A stretch of 21,177 nt of DNA from Verrucomicrobiota bacterium (lineage in GTDB: Bacteria; Verrucomicrobiota; Verrucomicrobiia; Opitutales; Opitutaceae): assembly GCA_023446735.1 (NCBI GenBank), contig JAEXPQ010000170.1, positions 1 through 21,177 on the forward strand, read 5' to 3'. Positions 7,341-13,662 of the stretch are shown piece by piece. A program made the translations under genes and the position numbers. The stretch's first letter is position 1. The number at the start of each line of letters is the position of its first letter. Below the pieces are notes generated by a model that saw only the letters and a program-made list of their open reading frames with translations, made no database searches and was not told the origin of the DNA.

Positions 7341-7741
7341 GGCGGCGAGGTCGTGACGGCACCGCCCGGGGGCGGTGGCGATGGAACGGAGGGGTGGTGC
7401 GCCGGAGCGCTGGATGGGGCGGGAAGGCGGACCGCGGAGCGGCCGCCGGGGCGGGACACGGCGGTGCGTCAGCAGCCGCCAGTGGCGAGGAGCGAGGGTC
7501 AGCCCGGTCCGGTGACCGGGGTCGCTCCGTCGTGTATCCAGACGAAAGGACTCAGGTCGCGGCACCGGGCACGCCCGGGAAGACGACGGGCAACAGGTCG
7601 TCTTGGCGGCGCGGGACTGTGGTGCGGCGGTTCATGGTTGGATCGATGGTGAAGAGGCCACGCAAATTTGGTTTGTCAAGGACTCGGGCGCCTCATCGGC
7701 ACTTTCCTTGCGCGCCGGACCGGTGCAGTATCGGAGGCGTC
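7341..7741. other. Divergent intergenic region
   Basis: These 401 bases separate two divergent genes. Open frames cross the region but encode only Arg/Gly/Pro-rich shadow sequence. An exact TTGACA occurs on the minus strand (7674-7679), but no matching -10 hexamer lies 16-18 bases beyond it. A CTTTCC motif on the plus strand (7702-7707) precedes the transporter start by 40 bases; similar motifs lie upstream of other genes here. GGAGG at about 7732-7736 is a plausible ribosome-binding site for the transporter. Confidence 0.4.
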
Positions 7742-8731
7742 ATGCTCGCGGCGCTGCTCACCACCGGATTCTTCGCCGCCACCGCGGTGTTCGCGCGGCG
7801 GGCGGCGCTGGCGCTGGGCGCGACCGCGGCGAACTTCTGGCGGCTGGCGCTGGCGGCGGTGCTGCTCGGCGCGTGGTCGTTGTTCTTTGGGCACGGCTTC
7901 GGCGCCGGGTTCGGCTGGTTCTTCGTGAGCGGGCTGGTGGGCTTCGGGCTGGGCGGGCTGCTGATGTTCCAGGCGCTGCCGCGCGCGGGGGCAAATCTCG
8001 CCACCCTCACCGTGCAATGCGGCGCGGCGGTGGTGGCCCTCACGGCCGAGTGGGTGTGGCTCGGGGTGCCGGTCACCGGGGCCCGGCTGGTGTGCTGCGC
8101 GGTGATCCTCGGCGGCGTGATCCTCGGGCTGGCACCGCGGAGTTTTCCGCAGTTCGCGCCGCGGGTATTGCTGTTTGGCGCCGGACTCGCGGCGCTCTCG
8201 GCGGTGGGGCAGGGCGTGGGCCAGGTGCTCAGCCGGAAGGCCTTCGCCGTGCTGCGCGCCGAGGGCGTGAAGGCCGATCCCGGCACCGTCACCTTCGAGC
8301 GCGTGCTGGCGGGTCTGTTGGTGGCGGTGGTGGCGCTGGTTTTGGTGCGATTGAGCCGGAAATCCACTGGGTCTGAACGAACCAAAGACGCCATCGGAAA
8401 CCCGCCCGAAACTCGAAACTCGAAACTCGAAACGCCGAACCCTGAACGCGGAACCCTGAACTCTGAACCGGCATCCCTCCGCGTCGCCCTGCCCTGGCTT
8501 CTGCTCAACACGCTCACCGGTCCGGTCCTCGGCGTGACGTGTCTCCAGTGGGCGCTGAGCCAGCCGCAGCTGCCGGCGGGGGTGACGCAATCCATCGTCG
8601 CCGCCGCGCCGCTGCTCACGGCGCCGTTGGCGTGGAAACTCGGTGAGGACCTGCCGCGTGCCCGCTACTTCGCCGGCGCGCTACTCGCCGTCGCCGGCAC
8701 CGCCTCACTCTTTGGGGCGTGGTGGCTGTAG
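7742..8731 (+). CDS. DMT/EamA-family transporter with repeat-encoded loop
   Basis: A 329-aa inner-membrane protein of the drug/metabolite transporter superfamily with about ten membrane segments in two EamA halves. The first half is about residues 1-130 (ATAANFWRLALAAVLLGAW, LMFQALPRAGANLATLT, EWVWLGVPV). The second is about 140-329 (QWALSQPQLPAGVTQSI, PLLTAPLAWKLGEDLP). Such proteins export or exchange small metabolites; the substrate is unknown. The ATG at 7742 is chosen because GGAGG lies just upstream and the first membrane segment begins at once. Further upstream the frame is open but not protein-like. Residues about 207-246 form a hydrophilic loop, rich in E, N, P, R, S and T, between the halves. 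It is encoded by a degenerate 7-bp tandem repeat also found between genes elsewhere in the window, and it keeps the frame. This loop is absent in typical family members. Confidence 0.88.
   Translation: MLAALLTTGFFAATAVFARRAALALGATAANFWRLALAAVLLGAWSLFFGHGFGAGFGWFFVSGLVGFGLGGLLMFQALPRAGANLATLTVQCGAAVVALTAEWVWLGVPVTGARLVCCAVILGGVILGLAPRSFPQFAPRVLLFGAGLAALSAVGQGVGQVLSRKAFAVLRAEGVKADPGTVTFERVLAGLLVAVVALVLVRLSRKSTGSERTKDAIGNPPETRNSKLETPNPERGTLNSEPASLRVALPWLLLNTLTGPVLGVTCLQWALSQPQLPAGVTQSIVAAAPLLTAPLAWKLGEDLPRARYFAGALLAVAGTASLFGAWWL
8407..8470 (+). repeat. 7-bp degenerate tandem repeat inside transporter gene
   Basis: Three exact CGAAACT units (8407-8427) and a fourth altered one are followed by CGAACCC, TGAACGC, GGAACCC, TGAACTC and TGAACCG (8436-8470), with one spacer base at 8435. 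The consensus is NGAAMYY. The tract belongs to the same family as the intergenic repeats at 17512-17560 and 17799-17840. It sits in frame within the DMT transporter gene. Confidence 0.85.
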
Positions 8732-8838
8732 CGGGGAGCCCAAACCGCTCGGCGAGCGTTTGCGCGAGCGCCGCCGCCATGGGCGCGAGCGCCACTGGTG
8801 ACGCTCGAACAGACTGGCTGCGCGGTGCGTGCGGCGAG

Positions 8839-8924
8839 TGGTGCCCGGGACCGGACTCGAACCGGTACTTCCTTTCGGAAAGCTGATTTTAAGTCAGAAG
8901 CGTCTGCCATTCCGCCACCCGGGC
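8839..8924 (-). tRNA. tRNA-Leu (UAA)
   Basis: Read on the minus strand, this is an 86-base tRNA with CCA encoded (8839-8841). The acceptor stem GCCCGGG (5', 8918-8924) pairs with CCCGGGC (3', 8843-8849), with discriminator A. The D-arm is GCG/CGC with GG in the loop. The anticodon loop is CTTAAAA, giving anticodon UAA for leucine. A long type II variable arm (TTTCC, GAAA, GGAAG) and a T-arm with GGTTCGAGTCC follow. The first pair of the anticodon stem (T27-C43) appears mismatched and the other four pair. The long variable arm and the anticodon make leucine secure. Confidence 0.95.
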
Positions 8925-9462
8925 GGGAACTCGGCGCCATTTGGCAGGGTCCGCGGCGGAGGCGCGAGAGGGAAAACGCCCCGGAACCGTGGCGCGCGGG
9001 GACAGGTTTGGGGCGGCGCCGCTCCCTGACCGCGCCTCGGCGCCGACCGAGCGTATCACAGGCGATGCTACCGTTTCAGGGGCGATTTCGCCGGTCAGGG
9101 ACCGCGGCGGGAGGGGTGTTGCTCTGCATCAGGTGGCGGGCACTCCGCAGGCCGGGTTTCATGGTCGGGGCTGGGAAAACGAGCGACAGGTGTCGCTGGT
9201 ATAATGATAAATCAGACGGCGGCATTTATGTCGGGTGGAATATTCGCAAGTTGATGAAAGGCCGTGAGTAGTGTTCGCTAGTCCTCATTTATTCTAACGT
9301 CTCAGCAATGGCGGAATTCCCCTCGGGTCGCGGATGGGCACACTCCGCCATCAGCAAATCTTAATCGCATCCTCGGATTTCTTATCGCCTACCCCCACGC
9401 GATTCGAAGCCCTCGTCAGACCCCGAATTCACTCAATTGCTGGAGCTCTCGAACAGGACGCC
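8925..9462. other. Intergenic leader upstream of the LacI pair
   Basis: There are 538 bases between the tRNA and the first regulator. An open frame over the tRNA flank is only a tRNA shadow. The part from about 9180 to 9300 is clearly richer in A and T than its surroundings and contains a promoter and palindrome, listed separately. Inverted ATGGCGGA (9308-9315) and TCCGCCAT (9344-9351) could form an 8-bp stem with a 28-base loop in the leader RNA. I see no further gene. Confidence 0.5.
9182..9205 (+). promoter_or_regulatory. Extended -10 promoter with overlapping operator-like palindrome
   Basis: TGGTATAAT (9197-9205) is a perfect extended -10 element. No -35 hexamer is recognisable at the right distance. 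Directly upstream and overlapping by one base is AGCGACAGGTGTCGCT (9182-9197), an exact 7-2-7 inverted repeat. Its position within the core promoter is where a repressor would block polymerase. Transcription would start near 9212, giving a leader of about 250 bases before the regulator ATG at 9463. Autoregulation by the downstream LacI-type proteins is inference. Confidence 0.55.
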
Positions 9463-10566
9463 ATGGTCTCCACTGCCACCGCCCGCCCCGAACCGGCCGT
9501 CTCTCCCGCCGAGCCGAAGAAGCGCCCCGTCACCATCAAGGACATCGCCAAGGTCGCCGGTGTCCATTTCACCACCGTCTCGCTCGCGCTGCGCGACCAT
9601 CCCAGCCTGCTGCCGGCCACCAAGGCTCGGATCCGGGAGGTGGCGGAGAAGATGGGCTATGTGCCCAACGCCGTCTTCTCGGCCCTGACGCATTTCCATC
9701 TCAACGGCCGCGTGCGCGCCGCCGCCCCGCGGGTCGCCTACCTGATCAACCACCCGCTCGACCAGGGGGCCGCGCTCTACCGCCCCCAGCAGCAGATCCT
9801 CGAGGGCGCCCGCGAGCAGGCCCGGACCCTCGGCTACGAACTCGAGGTCGTGACCGTAGGGGTGGAGGGCGACGAGAGCCTGCGGCTCGACGCCTTCCTC
9901 AAGGAGCAGAACATCACCGGGGTGGTGCTCGCGGCCTTCGACCCGGGGTTCGCGCCCGTCACGCTGGACTGGGATGAATACAGTATCGTAAAAATAGACT
10001 CGCTGCACATGGAGCCGCCCGCTCCGGTGGTGGGCAGCGACCACCGGCAGGACGTGCGCCTGGCCTTCCAGCGCCTCCGCGCCCTCGGCTATCGCCGCGT
10101 GGGGCTGGCGATCGGCCGCGCCGACGAGGACGCCACCGAGCGCCTCTACACCGCGGGCTACCTGCTCGAGCAGGGGGCGATCGACCCGGCCGAACGCGTT
10201 CCGGAACTGCTTTTCCCCTACAACTGCTCGATGGCGCAGGCGGCGGAGCTGCTGCGCCACTGGATCCGCGGCCACCGGGTCGACGCCGTGATGTGCAACT
10301 GGTCGGTCGTGGGCGACATGTTGCGCGCGGCCGGGTTGCGCGTGCCGGATGAGGTCGCGTGCGCCTCCCTCTGCCTCCTCGACCGGACCTCGGGCCTGGC
10401 GGGCGTATGTCCAAATCCAGGAGTCGTCGGGGCCAAGGCGGTCTCCCTCGTGGCCGCCCTCCTGAAGTCCGGCGAACGCGGGGTCCCGCAGTTCGCTTCC
10501 CGCACCTATGTGAAGAGCTCCTGGCAGGACGGCGCCAGCGCTCCGGAGCGGACCCGGCAGCCATGA
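9463..10566 (+). CDS. LacI-family transcriptional regulator (first of a pair)
   Basis: A 367-aa DNA-binding regulator. Residues about 23-68 are the LacI helix-turn-helix (IKDIAKVAGVHFTTVSLALR), followed by a periplasmic-binding-protein-like sensor domain to the C-terminus. The ATG at 9463 is preferred over the in-frame start at 9334: AGGA lies 5-6 bases upstream, and the skipped N-terminal part is unlike the family. An Ala/Pro-rich linker of about 20 residues precedes the HTH. The hinge reads YVPNAVFSAL in place of the usual YxPNxxARxL, so the Ala-Arg pair is lost. The ligand is probably a sugar or related effector by family, but no transport or catabolic gene is adjacent. The stop overlaps the start of a paralogous regulator by ATGA, implying co-translation. 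An operator-like palindrome lies 265-280 bases upstream. Confidence 0.92.
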   Translation: MVSTATARPEPAVSPAEPKKRPVTIKDIAKVAGVHFTTVSLALRDHPSLLPATKARIREVAEKMGYVPNAVFSALTHFHLNGRVRAAAPRVAYLINHPLDQGAALYRPQQQILEGAREQARTLGYELEVVTVGVEGDESLRLDAFLKEQNITGVVLAAFDPGFAPVTLDWDEYSIVKIDSLHMEPPAPVVGSDHRQDVRLAFQRLRALGYRRVGLAIGRADEDATERLYTAGYLLEQGAIDPAERVPELLFPYNCSMAQAAELLRHWIRGHRVDAVMCNWSVVGDMLRAAGLRVPDEVACASLCLLDRTSGLAGVCPNPGVVGAKAVSLVAALLKSGERGVPQFASRTYVKSSWQDGASAPERTRQP

Positions 10567-11669
10567 AGTCCGAACGGGAGAAGCAGCCCGCCGGCGGCCG
10601 CGCCAAGGCCTACGCGACGATGGACGATGTGGCGGCGCTGGCCGGCGTGCACCCGACCACCGTGTCCATGGCGCTGCGTTCGCATCCGAGCATCCCGGCC
10701 GCGACCCGGGAGCGCATCCTCGAGAGCGCGCGCAAGCTCGGCTACGTGCGCGACCCGCTGCTCGACGCGTTCAACCACCACCGCCTGCAGAAACTCGCGG
10801 TGAAGCAGACCCCCTCGATCGCGTTCGTGATCGATGCGGGCTCCTCGGCGTATTTCTTCGGCTCCGGCTACCACCCGCTCGTCTACGAGGGCGTGCGCGC
10901 CGTGGCCGAGTCGCAGCACCTCTTGCTGGAGGTCTTCACCCTCGGCACCAAGGAGATGACGGCCGCCCGGCTCAACACCATCCTCTCCTCGCGCGGCATC
11001 AACGGCGTGCTGCTCTCGACCTTCACGCCCTCGACGCGGTCCATCGAGCTCGACTGGGACCAGTACAGCGCCGTGAAGATCGAGTCGCACCACCTGCTGC
11101 CCCAACTCGACGTTGTCTCCAACGATCAATGTCAGGCCGCCCGCCTCTGCATGCGCACGTTGCGCCAGCGCGGCTACCGCCGCATCGGGCTCGCCACCGC
11201 GACCGACGACGAGTCGCGCCTCGAGAGCACCTTCAGCTCCGGCGTGCTCGTGGAGCAGGCGGCCCTGCCGGCGCGCGAGCGCGTGCCGCCACTGCTCTTC
11301 GAACGCGGCGATATCGCGCACGTGGCCGCCCAGGTCGAGGCGTGGATCCGCCAGCACCGGGTCGATGCGCTCATGACGAACTGGCACGAGCTGATCGAGA
11401 TCGGCGCCTGGGACGGCGAGAGCACGCGGCTCACCAGCACCGGCCTGCGCGTGCCGCAAGACGTGGCGTTTGCCTCGCTCGACGTTCCCGGAGGCTGCCC
11501 CTACATCGGAGGCATCGTGCAGAACCACCGCCTCGTCGGCATGCGGGCGATGGAGCAGCTCGCCCTCATGGTACGCACGTTCCGTCGCGGTGCTCCGGAG
11601 AACCCGTCGTCGACGGCCGTCCCCGGCTACTGGCGCGACGGCGCGACCGTGCCGCCGAAGGGCCTGTGA
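10563..11669 (+). CDS. LacI-family transcriptional regulator (second of a pair)
   Basis: A 368-aa paralogue of the preceding regulator. The helix-turn-helix is at residues about 19-45 (MDDVAALAGVHPTTVSMALR), and a sensor domain follows. Shared segments with its neighbour include LDWDxYSxVKIxS, GYRRxGLA, VEQ/LEQ plus ERVPxLLF, the HRVDAxMxNW motif and a C-terminal WxDGA. This indicates an old tandem duplication. The hinge is more divergent (YVRDPLLDAF), with the minor-groove leucine replaced by F. ATG is at 10563, overlapping the previous stop. GGAGAAGC within the early coding region is not a ribosome-binding site, so coupling to the upstream gene is likely. The pair could form heteromers or sense two ligands (inference). 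Confidence 0.92.
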   Translation: MKSEREKQPAGGRAKAYATMDDVAALAGVHPTTVSMALRSHPSIPAATRERILESARKLGYVRDPLLDAFNHHRLQKLAVKQTPSIAFVIDAGSSAYFFGSGYHPLVYEGVRAVAESQHLLLEVFTLGTKEMTAARLNTILSSRGINGVLLSTFTPSTRSIELDWDQYSAVKIESHHLLPQLDVVSNDQCQAARLCMRTLRQRGYRRIGLATATDDESRLESTFSSGVLVEQAALPARERVPPLLFERGDIAHVAAQVEAWIRQHRVDALMTNWHELIEIGAWDGESTRLTSTGLRVPQDVAFASLDVPGGCPYIGGIVQNHRLVGMRAMEQLALMVRTFRRGAPENPSSTAVPGYWRDGATVPPKGL

Positions 11670-11807
11670 GCGGGCGCGGTACGGAACGGGGCGATCGTCC
11701 CCGGGCGCCGCTCGCCGCGCACGGGCTCGCCCGAACGCGCACCGGGTGGGCACAAAGGGCTTTCCCTGCGCCGTCGGCGTGACTACCGTCTGGATGCAAC
11801 TGGCCCC

Positions 11808-12434
11808 ATGCGCTCCCGCTGGCGACTCTTCCCGCTCGGTCTGATCCTTGCCGTTTTCGCAGCCGCCCAGCCGGTGACGGCGGAAGAGGCGGAGCGGCTC
11901 TCCCTCGAACCGCATGTGGCCACTGCAGAGGAGGTGAAGTTGCACGGTTTTGAAGTGATCCTGCCGGCGGATCCCCGCTATCTGGCGCACGTTCTGGGCC
12001 GCTTCGGGATGAAGCCGCTCGTGGTGGAGCGGCCGGCGCCCGGCGAGGAGCGCTTTCGTTTCCTCTGGCTGCGGAGTTTTCATCGCGCCGCGCTCTTCGA
12101 ACTCCGTTTCGCGCCCGACGGTGCGGGCGTGTACGAGGCGAAATTGTGGGAGGATACACCGGAGGGAGGGCGTTGGGTTGTGCAGCGCACCCACCCGCTG
12201 ACTGCCGTGGATCGGGTCACGCACCGCAAGACCCTCGAATCGGCCGGCTTCTTCGCGTTGCCTTTCGACGACGCGCGCCAGGGGCTCGATGGCGCTATCT
12301 GGCTTTTCGAGGCGCGCGACGGTGAGCGCTCGCACACCGTGCACCGTTGGTCGCCCGAGCCGGGAACGCTCCGGCAATTGGGGGCCTCGCTGATCGAGGC
12401 CGCCATCGAGAGCGACTTCCTGCCGCTCTATTGA
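11808..12434 (+). CDS. Secreted protein of unknown function
   Basis: A 208-aa protein whose family I do not recognise. Residues 1-25 form a classical signal peptide: MRSRWR, a hydrophobic core LFPLGLILAVFAAA, and likely cleavage after VTA. A Cys is not present at that site, so it is not a lipoprotein, and the mature form would be periplasmic or exported. The mature part is soluble alpha/beta-looking sequence with many charged and aromatic residues (FRFLWLRSFHRAALFELRF, YEAKLWED, GAIWLFEARDG), with no cysteine-rich or metal motif. CTTTCC lies 48 bases before the ATG; no strong Shine-Dalgarno is visible. It is 138 bp downstream of the LacI pair on the same strand and convergent with the transglutaminase-like gene. 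It is a real gene by codon pattern and signal peptide; its function is unknown. Confidence 0.72.
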   Translation: MRSRWRLFPLGLILAVFAAAQPVTAEEAERLSLEPHVATAEEVKLHGFEVILPADPRYLAHVLGRFGMKPLVVERPAPGEERFRFLWLRSFHRAALFELRFAPDGAGVYEAKLWEDTPEGGRWVVQRTHPLTAVDRVTHRKTLESAGFFALPFDDARQGLDGAIWLFEARDGERSHTVHRWSPEPGTLRQLGASLIEAAIESDFLPLY

Positions 12435-12546
12435 ACCGCGTCGTCGGATGGCTACCCGGGCCGCGTGGCCGATCCGCGGGCGGGTGGAGCGGACCGGTTT
12501 CCGGTCTCTTGGAATCCGGATGGTTCGCCGCGTGGCGCGGCGCCGC

Positions 12547-13404
12547 TCAGGACGCGTAGCGCACGCGGACGTCGGTGCGCATCTGCGCGGAGGCGGGAGT
12601 CCTGCTGTAGAACGATCCCTGGATCGGGTTCACGCTCTCGGCCACGACGGCGTGGGCCACGGGCACGTAGCGGTTGTCGCAGAAGATGCCGTGCGTGGGG
12701 TCGACCCCGCGCCAGCCGGCGCCGGGCAGGAACACCTCAACCCAGGCGTGCATCGTGCCGTAGCCGCCGCCATCGGTGGCCGGGTCGAGCAGGTAGCCGC
12801 TCACGAAGCGCGCGGCCAGACCGGAGGCGCGGGCGCACTGGATCAGGAGCGCCGCGTAGTCGCGGCACGAACCGCCGCCGCGCTGGATCGTCGTGATGGC
12901 CGACTGGATGCCAGGTTCGTCGCGCCGCTGGTAACCGAGGTTTTGAAACACCGCCTGGTTGAGGGCGAAGAGCCACGCGACGGTCTCGGCGGGCCGAAAC
13001 CCGAAGCAGCGCCCCATCCAGTCGAGCACCGCGGAGCGCGTGTGGAGGTCCGGCGGGGAGAGGTAGATCGAGAGGTTGAACCGGTGGAGCGGCTCGTAGG
13101 CGAAGGGGAAGTGCGTCGCGTAGTCGCGCACGAGGAACTCGAAGGGCGGTAGATCGGTGGTCGTCACGCGGCAACGCGCCCGGATCTCGAGGACCGAGGT
13201 GGGCGCCGTGAAGACGACGCTGGCCGGCAGGTTGTCGAAATCGTCGCGCATCCATTGCAGCCGGCCCTCCGGCTGGAACGTGAGGGCGAAGTCCTCGACC
13301 TGCAGCAGCGGGTTCTCGCGCGGGCGCAGGTAGAGCAGATGCGGTTGGAGCAGCACCTCGCGGTCGTAGGTGTAGACGGTGTCGTGGGTGATCTCGATGC
13401 GCAT
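12547..13404 (-). CDS. Transglutaminase-like cysteine protease-fold protein
   Basis: A 285-aa protein with an N-terminal bacterial transglutaminase-type beta domain (about 1-85, starting MRIEITHDTVYTYDREVLLQPH) and a transglutaminase-like catalytic core (about 140-245). The triad is complete: C180 in GGGSCRDYA, H219 in YGTMHAW and D235 in WRGVDPTHG. Bacterial members are usually cysteine proteases or amidases acting on peptides; the substrate is not predictable here. There is no signal peptide or membrane segment, so it is cytoplasmic. The ATG at 13404 is well supported because the N-terminal domain begins directly. In many bacteria such genes sit with alpha-E and ATP-grasp partners (circularly permuted ATP-grasp peptide ligases), but none is present here, so the gene appears solitary. 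Length is normal for the family. Confidence 0.92.
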   Translation of the reverse strand: MRIEITHDTVYTYDREVLLQPHLLYLRPRENPLLQVEDFALTFQPEGRLQWMRDDFDNLPASVVFTAPTSVLEIRARCRVTTTDLPPFEFLVRDYATHFPFAYEPLHRFNLSIYLSPPDLHTRSAVLDWMGRCFGFRPAETVAWLFALNQAVFQNLGYQRRDEPGIQSAITTIQRGGGSCRDYAALLIQCARASGLAARFVSGYLLDPATDGGGYGTMHAWVEVFLPGAGWRGVDPTHGIFCDNRYVPVAHAVVAESVNPIQGSFYSRTPASAQMRTDVRVRYAS

Positions 13405-13662
13405 GGCGACGAGGCGTCCGACTTCGACTCCGCGAATGGCGGGCGCCGCTTCACGAGGCCGCAGGCGGTCGGCGCCTGGTCGGAAGCTGCGGCACCGCCA
13501 TACGCGCCGAACGCGGGCGCGAGGTCAATGGAGGAGGTGGGCGGCGGCCACGGATCCGCGCGAAAACGGTTCGGCCGGCTCTTGAGCTGGTCGGTTCGTT
13601 CCTGAGTCCGTGAGTTCCCGATCTTTGGCTGGGCGGGCTGAAAGCGCCGATCCACGGGATGC

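Noticed and set aside
7674..7679. Consensus TTGACA on the minus strand as a promoter for the second reductase-fold gene
   Set aside because: No -10-like hexamer lies 16-18 bases downstream, and it is over 330 bases from the start codon.
8829..9029. Short plus-strand frame starting with a VPGTGLEPV-like peptide
   Set aside because: This is the well-known translation artefact of a tRNA gene on the opposite strand (tRNA-Leu at 8839-8924).
9334..9462. Earlier start for the first LacI regulator
   Set aside because: The 43 extra residues do not resemble the family. The ATG at 9463 has an AGGA at proper distance and leaves the usual short tail before the helix-turn-helix.
12435..12546. Terminator between the convergent secreted-protein and transglutaminase-like genes
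   Set aside because: Only short imperfect GC stems and no T-tract on either strand; I could not define a convincing hairpin.
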